Assembly (NCBI RefSeq): GCF_030731045.1
Contig: NZ_JAVALS010000013.1
Location: 17,153 to 81,152, forward strand
Length of the DNA: 64,000 bases
From: Arthrobacter horti
Lineage (GTDB): Bacteria; Actinomycetota; Actinomycetes; Actinomycetales; Micrococcaceae
Reading direction: 5' to 3'
Shown in pieces: positions 48,240 to 57,346 of this stretch. The position numbers and the translations under genes are program-made. Under the pieces are notes generated by a model. It had not been told where the DNA came from, did not search any database, and was given only the letters and a program-made list of their open reading frames with translations. Positions within the stretch are counted from its first letter, which is position 1; the number at the start of each line of letters is the position of its first letter.

Positions 48240-48266
48240 CAGGCTTGTCGAAAGTGCACAAGCCTG
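48240..48266 (+). promoter_or_regulatory. leader hairpin upstream of pccB
   Basis: Perfect 9-bp stem (48240-48248 with 48258-48266) with a 9-nt loop, in the region expected to be the 5' leader of the carboxylase transcript. It may stabilise or attenuate the mRNA; no T-tract follows, so a simple terminator is unlikely. Confidence 0.4.
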
Positions 48267-48312
48267 CCCCAGAAGCGACAGGCGCCAGCCGCCCGGACCG
48301 GAAATGAGGACC

Positions 48313-49896
48313 ATGAGCCACGACCTTGCCACCACCGCGGGGAAGATCGCCGACTTCCGGGACCGCCGCGAGCGGTCCCTGGCCCCCTCCGGTCAGGAGG
48401 CCATCGAGAAGCAGCACGCCCGCGGCAGGAACACCGCCCGCGAGCGCATCGACCTGCTGGTGGACGAAGGCTCCTTCGTGGAGTTCGACGCCCTGGCCAC
48501 CCACCGCTCCACCGCCTTCGGCATGGAGAAGAAGAAGCCCCTGGGTGACGGCGTGGTCTCCGGCTACGCCACCGTGGACGGCCGTCTGGTGGCCCTCTAC
48601 AGCCAGGATTTCAGCGTCTATGGCGGCTCCCTGAGCCAGGTCAACGGCGAGAAGATCGTCAAGGTGCAGGAGTTCGCCCTGCGCAACGGCTGCCCCGTGA
48701 TCGGCATCAACGACGGCGGCGGCGCACGCATCCAGGAGGGCGTCGCCTCCCTGGCCATGTTCGCGGACATCTTCCGCAACAACGTCCATGCCTCCGGCGT
48801 GGTCCCCCAGATCTCCCTCATCATGGGCCCGTGCGCCGGTGGCGCGGCCTACTCCCCCGCCCTGACCGACTACGTGGTCATGGTGGACAAGACCAGCCAC
48901 ATGTTCATCACGGGCCCTGACGTCATCAAGACCGTCACGGGCGAGGACGTGGACATGGAGACCCTGGGAGGCGCGCGGCAGCACAACGCCACCACGGGTA
49001 CCTCCACCTACCTGGCCAGCGACGAGGCCGACGCGATCGAATTCGTCCGCGAGCTCCTGGACTTCCTCCCCAGCAACAACCTCGCCGAGGCCCCCATCCA
49101 GGACCACGAGCAGGAACTGGAGCTCGACGAGGACGACCTGGCCCTGGACGCCCTGGTCCCGGACTCCGCCAACCAGCCGTACGACATGCGCCGCGTCATC
49201 GAGACCGTGGTGGATGACGGGCACTTCCTGGAGATGCAGTCCCTCTTCGCCCCGAACGTGATCATCGGCTACGGCCGTGTGGAGGGCCACACCGTGGGCA
49301 TCGTGGCCAACCAGCCCATGCAGTTCGCCGGCACCTTGGACATCGCCGCCTCGGAGAAGGCCGCCCGCTTCGTCCGCCACTGCGACGCGTTCAACATCCC
49401 GATCATCACCCTGGTGGACGTGCCCGGCTTCCTGCCCGGCAAGGACCAGGAGTTCCAGGGCATCATCCGCCGCGGCGCCAAGCTGCTCTACGCCTACGCC
49501 GAGGCCACCGTGCCGAAGCTGACCGTGATCACCCGCAAGGCCTACGGCGGAGCGTACATCGTCATGGGCTCCAAGAAGCTCGGCGCGGACCTGAACTTCG
49601 CCTGGCCCACCGCCCAGATCGGCGTCATGGGCGCCCAGGGTGCGGTCAACATCCTGTACCGCCGCGACCTGGCCGCGGTGCAGGCCGAGGGCGGCGACGT
49701 CGAGGCCAAGCGCGCGGAGCTCATCCGCCAGTACGAGGACGAGCTGCTCAACCCGTACCAGGCGGCGGAACTCGGCTACATCGACGCCGTGATCGCCCCG
49801 AGCGACACCCGCATCCAGCTCATCCAGGGCCTGCGCGCCCTGCGGGACAAGCGCGCCGGCCTGCCCGCCAAGAAGCACGGCAACATCCCCCTCTAG
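48313..49896 (+). CDS. acyl-CoA carboxylase beta (carboxyltransferase) subunit, PccB/AccD5-like
   Basis: Carboxyltransferase that moves the carboxyl group from biotin to acetyl- or propionyl-CoA, supplying malonyl- and methylmalonyl-CoA for lipid synthesis. The 527-residue protein has both crotonase-like halves. The N-terminal half has the acyl-CoA pocket [13 protein letters not shown] and [13 protein letters not shown]; the C-terminal half has [25 protein letters not shown] and [16 protein letters not shown]. Start at 48313 (MSHDLA) by family similarity; an alternative in-frame ATG is at 48304, and neither RBS is ideal. It precedes the epsilon subunit and is divergent from birA. The biotinylated alpha subunit is not in this window. 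Confidence 0.94.
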   Translation: MSHDLATTAGKIADFRDRRERSLAPSGQEAIEKQHARGRNTARERIDLLVDEGSFVEFDALATHRSTAFGMEKKKPLGDGVVSGYATVDGRLVALYSQDFSVYGGSLSQVNGEKIVKVQEFALRNGCPVIGINDGGGARIQEGVASLAMFADIFRNNVHASGVVPQISLIMGPCAGGAAYSPALTDYVVMVDKTSHMFITGPDVIKTVTGEDVDMETLGGARQHNATTGTSTYLASDEADAIEFVRELLDFLPSNNLAEAPIQDHEQELELDEDDLALDALVPDSANQPYDMRRVIETVVDDGHFLEMQSLFAPNVIIGYGRVEGHTVGIVANQPMQFAGTLDIAASEKAARFVRHCDAFNIPIITLVDVPGFLPGKDQEFQGIIRRGAKLLYAYAEATVPKLTVITRKAYGGAYIVMGSKKLGADLNFAWPTAQIGVMGAQGAVNILYRRDLAAVQAEGGDVEAKRAELIRQYEDELLNPYQAAELGYIDAVIAPSDTRIQLIQGLRALRDKRAGLPAKKHGNIPL

Positions 49897-49905
49897 GACA
49901 CCGCC

Positions 49906-50157
49906 ATGGACACCACACCCTCCGAGAACACCACCACGGCGCACGACGACGCCGCGCAGCCGCTGCTGACCGTCACCAAGGGCAACCCGACGGCCGAGGA
50001 GCTGGCCGCACTGACCGCCGTCGTGGGCGCCCTGGCCGCGGCCCCGCAGGCGGCCGAGGAGCAGCCGCGCCACTCCGAGCGCTTCTGGCGCCGCCGGGCC
50101 GCCTTCAACGTGCCGCTGAAGGCCGGCCCGGGCTCCTGGAAACGCTCCCAGGGCTGA
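49906..50157 (+). CDS. acyl-CoA carboxylase epsilon subunit
   Basis: Small actinobacterial carboxylase subunit, 83 residues, that stabilises or stimulates the alpha-beta complex. The conserved features are LLTVTKGNPTAEELAALTAV near the middle and a basic tail with SERFWRRR and GPGSWKRSQG. It begins 9 nt after the beta-subunit stop, as in Streptomyces and Mycobacterium AccE/PccE loci. Ala/Thr-rich N-terminus is probably disordered. Confidence 0.88.
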   Translation: MDTTPSENTTTAHDDAAQPLLTVTKGNPTAEELAALTAVVGALAAAPQAAEEQPRHSERFWRRRAAFNVPLKAGPGSWKRSQG

Positions 50158-50251
50158 CTCCTCCGGCCGGCTCCCGGGCGACCTTCCGTTGCCTGGGAAC
50201 CGGCTGACAGTAAGCACCACGTCATCACAGCCGCTGCATAGCCTCCGGTCC

Positions 50252-50267
50252 TACTGTCCGTAGTGTG
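50252..50267 (+). promoter_or_regulatory. putative leaderless -10 element of the MacA-like gene
   Basis: TACTGT at 50252-50257 lies seven bases before the GTG at 50265. No good Shine-Dalgarno is present, so transcription may begin at the start codon. Confidence 0.4.
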
Positions 50268-51755
50268 AACCGGAAGACCATCCTCATCAATTCAGCCCTG
50301 GGGCTCACCGCGCTGGCCCTGGCCGGCGGAACGGTCGCCGTGGTGGGCTCCGCCAACCGCACCAGCGCCGTCAGCGGCCTGAGAACCGTGGCCGTCACCC
50401 GGGCCAGTCTTCAGGAACTCGCCACGGCCACGGGCAACGTCTCAGCCGGCGGCACCGTCGGCATCACGGCCGGCAATTGCACCGGCCCGGTGACCTCCAT
50501 CCAGGTGGCCGTGGGGCAGAAGGTCTCCGCCGGGACCGTCCTCCTGCAGATCGACCCCACCAGCGCCAAGAACGCACTGCAGGCCGCGCAGGCCCAGGTG
50601 GACTCCGCGGCGGCGCAGCAGAACCAGCAGGCCGTCCAGGCCGGGAACTCCGTGAGCCAGGCCCAGCTGCAGCTCCGCAACGCCCAGCAGACACAGTCAC
50701 TGGACGCGCAGCAGGCGAGCGCCGCCGTCGCGACCGCTCAGAAGCAGCTGGCCACGGACACGGCCACCCTCAGCCAGGCCCAGAGCACGGCGAGCGCCAA
50801 TCCCAACAGCCAGCAGGACGCCAATGCCGTGACGGCCGCCCAGGGTCAGGTGACCAAGGACCAGCAGAGCCTCACGCAGGCCCAGAACCAGCAGGCCAAC
50901 CAGACCCTGAAGGATCAGCAGCAGGTGGACAGCGCCGGACAGTCGCTCGGCTCCGCCCAGAACTCCGCGTCCAGCCAGTCGAGTGCGAGTGGTGAATCCG
51001 CGCAGACCGCACTGACCACGGCCCAGAACAACCTGGCGGCCTGCACCGTCAAGGCCACCTCCTCCGGAACCGTCACCAACATCAGTGCCGTGGTCGGGGT
51101 GAACGCCAGCTCCGGCTCATCGGGCGGTTCCAGCTCCTCCTCCGCCGCGTCCACGGCGCCCGGGCTGGTCACCCTTTCCGACACGGGTCACCTGCAGGTA
51201 GCCGCGGCCTTCTCCGAGGCCGACGTCGCCTCCATCAAGGCCGGCCAGAGCGCCACCTTCACCTTTCCGGCCTTGACGGCGTCCGGAGGCACGGCCTCTC
51301 AGACCCCGGTGAACGGCAAGGTGGAGAGCATCGCGGCCTCGGCCGTCATCACCAACGGCGTGGTGACCTACAGTGTCACGATCGGCATCGACAACCCCCC
51401 GTCCGCACTGCGCCTCGGCCAGAGCGCCACGGTGTCCGTCCAGACGGCCAGCGTGGACAACGCCCTGGTGGTGCCCACCCTCGCGATCACCTCCACGGGG
51501 ACCCGCCAGACGGTCACCGTGGACCGTGACGGAAGCCAGCAGACCGTGGCCATCACCACGGGCATCACGGCCAACGGCCGCACCCAGGTCCTCACCGGCC
51601 TGAACGAGGGCGACTCGATCGTCCTGCCCAGCGTCACGACCCCGTTGACCACCACCACGCAGAACGGCCGGACCGGTACCGGCGGCTTCGGAGGTGGCGG
51701 AGGAACCGGCGGTTTCGGCGGTGGCGCCGGTGGCGGCGCCAGAAACGGTGGCTGA
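50265..51755 (+). CDS. HlyD/MacA-family periplasmic adaptor (membrane fusion) protein
   Basis: 496 residues with a signal/anchor helix (about 5-28). A lipoyl-like half (TGNVSAGGTVGITAG) is followed by a very long Gln/Ala/Ser-rich coiled-coil region (about 100-270), the return lipoyl strand (KATSSGTVTNI) and a beta-barrel domain (about 305-450). The C-terminus is a Gly-rich tail of about 35 residues (GGFGGGGGTGGFGG). The start is GTG at 50265. It is followed, two bases after its stop, by an ABC ATPase and permease of the MacB class. In Gram-positive bacteria such adaptors serve tripartite-like export of peptides or antibiotics. Confidence 0.88.
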   Translation: MNRKTILINSALGLTALALAGGTVAVVGSANRTSAVSGLRTVAVTRASLQELATATGNVSAGGTVGITAGNCTGPVTSIQVAVGQKVSAGTVLLQIDPTSAKNALQAAQAQVDSAAAQQNQQAVQAGNSVSQAQLQLRNAQQTQSLDAQQASAAVATAQKQLATDTATLSQAQSTASANPNSQQDANAVTAAQGQVTKDQQSLTQAQNQQANQTLKDQQQVDSAGQSLGSAQNSASSQSSASGESAQTALTTAQNNLAACTVKATSSGTVTNISAVVGVNASSGSSGGSSSSSAASTAPGLVTLSDTGHLQVAAAFSEADVASIKAGQSATFTFPALTASGGTASQTPVNGKVESIAASAVITNGVVTYSVTIGIDNPPSALRLGQSATVSVQTASVDNALVVPTLAITSTGTRQTVTVDRDGSQQTVAITTGITANGRTQVLTGLNEGDSIVLPSVTTPLTTTTQNGRTGTGGFGGGGGTGGFGGGAGGGARNGG

Positions 51756-51756
51756 G

Positions 51757-52515
51757 ATGTCCGGCATCACCTCCTCCGCGGCAACCCTGCCGTACCCCTC
51801 CGCCCCAGGCAGGGCCGCCCAGCACCCGGTCATCTCGCTCAGCGCCGTGCACAAGATCTACGGCGAGGGCGAGGCGGAGGTCCGGGCCCTGGACGGGGTG
51901 GGACTGTCCATCGCCCGGGGCGAGTTCGTGGCCATCATCGGTGCCTCCGGCTCCGGCAAGTCGACCATGATGAACATCATCGGCTGCCTCGACGCCCCCA
52001 CCTCCGGCGAATACCGCCTGGACGGCATCGCCACCGGCGAACTGGACGAGCACCAGCTGGCCCAGATCCGCAACCGGAAGATCGGCTTCGTCTTCCAGAA
52101 CTTCAACCTCATCCCGCGCACGCGCGCCGTGGACAATGTGGCGATGCCACTGGCCTATCGCGGAGTCTCCCGCCGTGAACGGCACGAGCGGGCGATGGCC
52201 GCGCTCGACGCCGTCGGGCTCTCCGAGCGCGCCTCTCACCTGCCGTCCCAGCTCTCCGGCGGGCAGCAGCAGCGTGTGGCGATCGCCCGGGCGCTGGTCA
52301 CGGAGCCGGTGCTCCTGCTGGCGGATGAGCCCACCGGCGCTCTCGACACGCACGCGTCCCACGAGGTCCTGGACCTGTTCGACTCCCTGCACGCCACGGG
52401 CCGCAGCATCGTCATGATCACCCATGAACTCGACGTCGCCGCCCGGGCGGAGCGCACGGTGCGCATGCAGGACGGGCTGATCATCGCGGACTCCCGCACC
52501 GGAGGTGTCGCATGA
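51757..52515 (+). CDS. MacB/LolD-type ABC transporter ATP-binding protein
   Basis: ATPase of an efflux or lipoprotein-type ABC system, 252 residues. Walker A is GASGSGKST, the signature LSGGQQQRVAIARAL, Walker B LLLADEPTGALD and the H-loop MITHE. The ATG at 51757, just after the adaptor stop, is preferred over a longer in-frame start at 51694 that would overlap the adaptor by 62 bases. The stop overlaps the permease ATG. The substrate is not evident; relatives export macrolides, peptides or lipoproteins. Confidence 0.92.
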   Translation: MSGITSSAATLPYPSAPGRAAQHPVISLSAVHKIYGEGEAEVRALDGVGLSIARGEFVAIIGASGSGKSTMMNIIGCLDAPTSGEYRLDGIATGELDEHQLAQIRNRKIGFVFQNFNLIPRTRAVDNVAMPLAYRGVSRRERHERAMAALDAVGLSERASHLPSQLSGGQQQRVAIARALVTEPVLLLADEPTGALDTHASHEVLDLFDSLHATGRSIVMITHELDVAARAERTVRMQDGLIIADSRTGGVA

Positions 52516-53741
52516 TCCTCGAGGCTGTGCGGTTCGCCTTCTCCGGCATCGCCGCGAACAAGATGCGTTCCGCCCTGACCACACTGGGCATCGTGATCGG
52601 CATCAGCGCCGTGATCGCGTTGCTGGCCGTGGGAGCCGGGACGCAGAACAGCATCAAGTCCCAGATCGCCAAGCTCGGCACCAACGTCCTGACCGTCAAC
52701 CGCTCCGTGTCCACGGGCGGCCGGAGCACGGGCGGCAGCGCCACGAGCACCCGCTCGCAGTCCACGAACCTGACGCAGGCGGATCAGCAGGCGCTGCAGG
52801 ACCCGGTGCTGGCGCCCGACGTCGCGGCCACCGCCCCGGTGGTCCAGGCACAGTCGATCACGGCGGCGCTGGGCACCTCGACGCACTCGATCGCCTCCAC
52901 CCTGGGCACCACGGGTGACTACTTCGGCATCACCGACTTCGCCGCAGCGGCGGGCCGTGTGCTCAACGCGGGTGACACGGGCCAGTCAGTGGTGGTGCTG
53001 GGAAACAGCGTGGCCGCGGACCTGGCGGCGAACACCGCATCCCTGGTGGGCCAGTCGGTGTCGCTGAACGGCCAGCAGTTCACCGTGGTGGGCGTGCTGG
53101 CGGCCAAGGGCACCAGTGGGCTGAACGACCCTGACGACGTTGCCATGGTGCCGATCGACACGGCCAAGGACAAGTTCACCGGGTACTCCCTGTCCTTGAG
53201 TTCCATCGCGGTGCAGGCAAAGAGCGCGGATGTCATGGTGCAGGCCCAGAACGAGATCCAGCAGATCCTGGACGCCCGCCACCAGGTGACCGAAGCGAAC
53301 CGTGACTACCAGGTGCGCAATCAGGCGCAGCTGCTGACCACGGCCACCAGCACCACGCAGACCCTGACCACCTTGCTGGGCGCGGTGGCCGGGATCAGCC
53401 TCCTGGTGGGCGGCATCGGCGTCATGAACATCATGCTGGTGACCGTAACGGAACGAACCCGTGAGATCGGCATCCGCAAGGCCATCGGTGCCACGCGCGG
53501 GAACATCGTGGCGCAGTTCCTGGTGGAGTCACTCATCGTGTCCGTGCTGGGCGGTGTCATGGGCATCCTGCTGGGTGTGGGGATCTCCTCCATCCCGCTG
53601 TTCGGTGTCACGCCGGAGGTCCAGTGGTGGACAGTGTGGCTCAGTGTGGGCGTCTCCGCGGCCATCGGGCTCGTCTTCGGGATCTACCCCGCCAACAAGG
53701 CCGCGCGACTGCGCCCGATCGATGCCCTGCGTTACGAGTGA
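52512..53741 (+). CDS. MacB/FtsX-family ABC transporter permease
   Basis: 409 residues, four TM helices in the MacB arrangement: one near residues 20-42, a large external domain (about 45-270) that is Ser/Thr/Gln-rich, then three C-terminal helices (about 285-400). The conserved MNIMLVTVTERTREIGIRKAIGAT loop couples the permease to the ATPase. The C-terminus ends PANKAARLRPIDALRYE, as in most MacB permeases. It overlaps the ATPase gene by four bases (ATGA) and completes the adaptor-ATPase-permease set. Confidence 0.93.
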   Translation: MILEAVRFAFSGIAANKMRSALTTLGIVIGISAVIALLAVGAGTQNSIKSQIAKLGTNVLTVNRSVSTGGRSTGGSATSTRSQSTNLTQADQQALQDPVLAPDVAATAPVVQAQSITAALGTSTHSIASTLGTTGDYFGITDFAAAAGRVLNAGDTGQSVVVLGNSVAADLAANTASLVGQSVSLNGQQFTVVGVLAAKGTSGLNDPDDVAMVPIDTAKDKFTGYSLSLSSIAVQAKSADVMVQAQNEIQQILDARHQVTEANRDYQVRNQAQLLTTATSTTQTLTTLLGAVAGISLLVGGIGVMNIMLVTVTERTREIGIRKAIGATRGNIVAQFLVESLIVSVLGGVMGILLGVGISSIPLFGVTPEVQWWTVWLSVGVSAAIGLVFGIYPANKAARLRPIDALRYE

Positions 53742-53749
53742 GGCCCGCC

Positions 53750-54205
53750 ATGAATGAGGAGCAGATGAACCAGAACCAGTACCCCGGCGAGGCCGCCGCT
53801 CCGACGGAGCCCCTGCTGACCTCGGTGGACCCGGCGTTCCAGCCGGGACCCGAAGAAGCACTCTGGGAGCCGGCTGTCCAGCAGAACGAGCCACAGTCGT
53901 ACGAGCCTCAGCAGTATGAGGAGGAACCGTTCGTCCCGGCGCCGCGTTACCGGCTGGGCAAGTGGTCCAAGGCGCTGATCTGCATCTGCCTGGTGCTGGC
54001 CGGCGGGCTGGGCGGCGCGGCGGTCCAGAAGGCCGTCGACGGCGGGGCACGCGGCCAGGGCCGGACCAGTCAGTTCCAGGGAGGGACGCGTGGCGGCGGG
54101 ACAGGCACGGGGACCGGCGCCACCACCGGCACAGGCGGGGGCGGTTTCGGCGGGGGCGGTGGCAACCGCACCGGCGGCGGATCGGGGTCCGGCTCGGGAG
54201 GGTAG
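53750..54205 (+). CDS. membrane protein with Gly-rich external tail
   Basis: 151 residues. An acidic, Pro/Gln-rich N-terminal cytoplasmic segment (about 1-72) is followed by one TM helix (about 77-95, LICICLVLAGGLGGAAV) and a Gly/Thr/Arg-rich tail of about 50 residues (for example TGGGGFGGGGGN). The tail resembles that of the MacA-like adaptor encoded at the start of this operon. It starts 8 nt after the permease gene. No family is known to me. It may interact with the adaptor. The stop directly abuts the convergent modC stop at 54206, leaving no space for a terminator. Confidence 0.7.
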   Translation: MNEEQMNQNQYPGEAAAPTEPLLTSVDPAFQPGPEEALWEPAVQQNEPQSYEPQQYEEEPFVPAPRYRLGKWSKALICICLVLAGGLGGAAVQKAVDGGARGQGRTSQFQGGTRGGGTGTGTGATTGTGGGGFGGGGGNRTGGGSGSGSGG

Positions 54206-55207
54206 TCAGTACTCCCGCAGCCCCGCCGCCGGCACGCCGAACCACAGCGGGGCACCGGGCGCGGTGTCGAGCCCGGATGCGAGCTGCACGTCCACCTCGG
54301 CGTGCAGTTCCACGCCTGCGGCGATCCCTTCGGCCCCGGCACCCCGCAGCAGCGCGTGCTCACCACGCGGCTCCAGGCTGAGCACGCGCACGGGGAACCG
54401 CACGGCCGCCGTCGCGTCCGGCTCACCCGCAGACACCACGACGTCGGCTGCCCGGAAGGCGAGCGACTCGCCGTCGCGCTGCACCAGATTGAGTCCGGCG
54501 AGCCGGGCGGCGAAGACGTTCGGCGGGCGCGTGAACAGCTCCCGTGTGGGGCCCGCCGCGACCACGCGGCCGTCATGGAGGATCGCCGTCCGATCGGCCA
54601 GCGTGAGCGCGTCGAGGATCTCGTGCGTGACCAGAATGGCGGTCTGATCCGCCAGCAGCTCCCTCAGCACCGCTCGCATCCGGCTCGCGGCGGTGACGTC
54701 CAGCGCGTTGAGCGGTTCGTCCAGCACCAGCAGCTCCGGCTCGGCGGCGAGCGCCCGTGCCAGCGCCACCGTCTGAGCCTGCCCTCCGGACAGCTGCCAC
54801 GGCCGCGCCTGCGCGAACTCCCCGGCCCCCACCCGGTCCAGCCAGCGGCGGGCCGCTCGCCGCGCCGTCGTGCGCCGCTCCCCCAGTCCCCGGCGGCCGA
54901 ACGCGACGTTCCCCACCGCATCCAGGTGCGGGAAAAGCAGCGGCGTCTGCGCCATGAGCCCAACGCCGCGCCGGTGCGTGGGGACGCGCACGCCCCGCAC
55001 ACTGTCCAGCAGAACCCGGTCTCCCAGGGTCAGGCGCCCCTGCACGGCATGCCGCTGCCCCGGAAGAGTCCCGGTCAGCGCCGCAGCCAGCGTCGATTTT
55101 CCCGCGCCGTTCGGGCCCATCAGTGCCAGCGTCTGCCCGGCGTCCAGCCGCAGTGAAGCGTCCAGTCTCCGGGACGGCACGCGCAATTCCAGGTCCAGCG
55201 CGCTCAT
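54206..55207 (-). CDS. modC: molybdate ABC transporter ATP-binding protein
   Basis: ModC, ATPase of the molybdate importer, 333 residues. It has GPNGAGKST (Walker A), the signature [16 protein letters not shown], the Walker [13 protein letters not shown] and ILVTHE. A C-terminal TOBE-like oxyanion-binding region follows (about 260-333). The start at 55207 (MSALDLE) overlaps the modB stop (ATGA); a longer frame to 55240 is possible. Last gene of the mod operon. Confidence 0.9.
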   Translation of the reverse strand: MSALDLELRVPSRRLDASLRLDAGQTLALMGPNGAGKSTLAAALTGTLPGQRHAVQGRLTLGDRVLLDSVRGVRVPTHRRGVGLMAQTPLLFPHLDAVGNVAFGRRGLGERRTTARRAARRWLDRVGAGEFAQARPWQLSGGQAQTVALARALAAEPELLVLDEPLNALDVTAASRMRAVLRELLADQTAILVTHEILDALTLADRTAILHDGRVVAAGPTRELFTRPPNVFAARLAGLNLVQRDGESLAFRAADVVVSAGEPDATAAVRFPVRVLSLEPRGEHALLRGAGAEGIAAGVELHAEVDVQLASGLDTAPGAPLWFGVPAAGLREY

Positions 55208-56031
55208 ACCGCGTTCCCTCGTATCCGTGGCTTCAGCCACGGTCCGTGAGCCGCACCGACCACCAGGACGGCCACCGCCACCAGCAGCAGCGCCAGGGCC
55301 GCCGCGGAGTCAGGGTCCGTCTCTCGGACCAGGTAGATGTCCAGTGGCAGGGTCCGCGTCACGCCCTCCAGGTTCCCTGCGAACGTCAGGGTGGCACCGA
55401 ACTCACCCAAGCAGCGGGCGAACGCCAGCACCGTCCCGGACAGCAGCCCCGGGAGCGCCAGCGGCAGGGTGACCCGCCACCAGGTGGCGGCAGGGCTCGC
55501 ACCGAGTGTCGCGGCGACCCGTTCGTAGCCGGCCTCCGTGGTGGACAGGGAGCCTTCCACGCTCAGGACCAGATACGGCAGGGACACGAAGGCCTGCGCC
55601 AGGACGACGGCGGTGGTGCTGAAGGAGATCTCCACGCCCAGGGCGTGCAGCGGTGCGCCCAGCAGGCCGAAGCGCCCGAACGCGTACAGCAGCGCCAGGC
55701 CGCCGACGACGGGCGGCACCACGAGCGGCAGCAGCACCAGTGAGCGCATCAGCCGTTTGCCGGGGAACTCGGCGCGGGACAGGACCGCAGCGAGGGGCAC
55801 ACCCAGGAGCAGGCACACGAGCGTGCTCAGCCCCGCGGTACGCAGGCTCAGGCCCAGCGCCTCCAGTGCGGCCGGGTCCGTCACGAGCGGAACGAAGTGC
55901 GCCCAGTCGACGCGGAGGGCCGTCGCCAGCAGCGGGACCAGGATGAAGGCCAGGCCCAGCAGTGCCACGCCGAGCATCCAGGCGGGGACCCCGTTCAGGC
56001 CCGCCGGGCTCCTCCGCGGAGCCCTGCTCAC
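55204..56031 (-). CDS. modB: molybdate ABC transporter permease
   Basis: ModB, membrane subunit of the molybdate importer, 275 residues, with about five to six TM helices. The EAA loop [21 protein letters not shown] (about 190-210) contacts Mod[16 protein letters not shown] near the C-terminus is typical of ModB/CysT-type permeases. It overlaps modA upstream and modC downstream by four bases each. Confidence 0.92.
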   Translation of the reverse strand: MSRAPRRSPAGLNGVPAWMLGVALLGLAFILVPLLATALRVDWAHFVPLVTDPAALEALGLSLRTAGLSTLVCLLLGVPLAAVLSRAEFPGKRLMRSLVLLPLVVPPVVGGLALLYAFGRFGLLGAPLHALGVEISFSTTAVVLAQAFVSLPYLVLSVEGSLSTTEAGYERVAATLGASPAATWWRVTLPLALPGLLSGTVLAFARCLGEFGATLTFAGNLEGVTRTLPLDIYLVRETDPDSAAALALLLVAVAVLVVGAAHGPWLKPRIRGNAV

Positions 56032-56828
56032 GGCTTGCCGAAGCCTGCCGCGGCCAGCACCGCCTGACCCGAGTCTCCGGTGACGTCGGACAGGAACAGG
56101 CGGCCGCCGTCGGCGTCGGGAGCGCCCTTGACCAGGCCGATCGCGTAGGTGTTCACCGCGGAAGAGCTCTGCGGGAAGTCAACGCCCTTGACCTTGCCTT
56201 TGGAGCCCTGGACGTCCGTCTTGTAGACCAGCCCGGCGTCGGCCTCCCCGGAGGCGACCTTGCCCAGCACATCGCTCACGGAGAGCTCCTCGCTGACGGG
56301 CTTGATGGTGAGGCTCGCGGCCTTCTCCACCTTCTGGCTGGCGGCACCGCACGGGACCTGGACGGCGCACAACACGGTCCGCGTGCCCGGCTTGGCCAAG
56401 TCGGCCAGGGATCCGATGTTCGCCGGATTGGACGGCGGGACGGCGATGGTGAGGGTGTTGCTGGCGAAGTGCTGCGGGGTGCCGTCCACGGAGCCATTGG
56501 CCGTGAGCTTGTCCATGGTGGCGAGGTCCGCCGTGGCCACCACGTCCGCGGGCGCGCCGGCCTTGATCTGAGCCACCAGGTCCTGGGATCCGGCGAAGTT
56601 CAGCTTGATGTCCAGCTCGGGATGCTGCTTCTTCAGATCGTCGGCCATCTGTGTGAAGGTGGCCTTGAGGGAGGCCGCGGCGAAGACGATGACGGTCTTC
56701 TTGGCCACCGGGCTGGCACTTCCCGCCGCGGCGCCCTGGCCACTTGCCGAGCAGGCGCTGAGCGCCATCGCCGTCCCCAGCACCACGCCGGTCACGGCCG
56801 TCTTGACCCACACTGATTCACGCCTCAT
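56028..56828 (-). CDS. modA: molybdate-binding lipoprotein
   Basis: ModA, solute-binding lipoprotein, 266 residues. Signal peptide with lipobox LSAC and lipidated Cys26. The mature domain starts [13 protein letters not shown], the Ser-containing oxyanion-binding loop of ModA, and includes [24 protein letters not shown]. Later [16 protein letters not shown] is also typical. The start overlaps the end of the upstream HTH/TOBE gene by 11 bases. Binds molybdate or tungstate outside the membrane. Confidence 0.93.
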   Translation of the reverse strand: MRRESVWVKTAVTGVVLGTAMALSACSASGQGAAAGSASPVAKKTVIVFAAASLKATFTQMADDLKKQHPELDIKLNFAGSQDLVAQIKAGAPADVVATADLATMDKLTANGSVDGTPQHFASNTLTIAVPPSNPANIGSLADLAKPGTRTVLCAVQVPCGAASQKVEKAASLTIKPVSEELSVSDVLGKVASGEADAGLVYKTDVQGSKGKVKGVDFPQSSSAVNTYAIGLVKGAPDADGGRLFLSDVTGDSGQAVLAAAGFGKP

Positions 56829-57216
56829 CCGGCACCTCCACGATCACGTTCGTCGCCTTGACCACGGCCACGGCCACCTTTCCTTCACGGATGCCCAGTT
56901 CTTGGACGGCCTCCGTGCTCATGAGCGAGACGATCCGGTGCGGACCACACTGCATCTCCACCTGGGACATCACGGTATCCGAGACCACCCGGGTCACCAG
57001 ACCCACCATGCGGTTGCGGGCCGAGCGGCCCACCTTGGTGGGGTCGGCCGGCTGGGCGGCCTGTTCACGTGCCAGCGAGGCGAGGGACAAGGCGTCCACC
57101 TCCGTCACGCCGTCACCGGCCGCGACCTTCAGCTGGCCCGCGGCGAGCCAGCGCCGCACCGTGTCGTCACTGACGCCCAGGAACGCGGCGGCGTCCTTGA
57201 TCCGGATTCCACTCAT
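56818..57216 (-). CDS. molybdate-responsive regulator-like protein (MerR/excisionase HTH plus TOBE/Mop domain)
   Basis: 132 residues. An N-terminal excisionase/MerR-type helix-turn-helix (IKDAAAFLGVSDDTVRRWLAAGQ, about 5-28) is joined to a C-terminal molybdopterin-binding (Mop/TOBE) domain (about 66-130), with MVGLVTRVVSDTVMSQVEMQCGPHRIVSLM. It opens the mod operon, overlapping modA, and probably senses molybdate and controls modABC. It is smaller and built differently from E. coli ModE. Confidence 0.88.
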   Translation of the reverse strand: MSGIRIKDAAAFLGVSDDTVRRWLAAGQLKVAAGDGVTEVDALSLASLAREQAAQPADPTKVGRSARNRMVGLVTRVVSDTVMSQVEMQCGPHRIVSLMSTEAVQELGIREGKVAVAVVKATNVIVEVPDEA

Positions 57217-57331
57217 GGGCCGAGCCTATCCCGAATACCGCGCGTACGGTTTTTTCCGGATACAACACTCGCATTTGCGACCGATTGCCCCGCGCGGCAT
57301 TTCATCAAACACTTCTTTCACGAAAAATGCC

Positions 57332-57346
57332 TATGCTGGCTCTGTG
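57332..57346 (+). promoter_or_regulatory. putative leaderless -10 element of the DUF885 gene
   Basis: TATGCT (57332-57337) ends six bases before the GTG at 57344, the spacing expected when transcription starts on the start codon. No Shine-Dalgarno is visible and the -35 is poor. Confidence 0.4.

Noticed and set aside
56858..57343. 5' extension of the DUF885 frame
   Set aside because: Overlaps antisense the mod regulator; family similarity starts only at GTG 57344.
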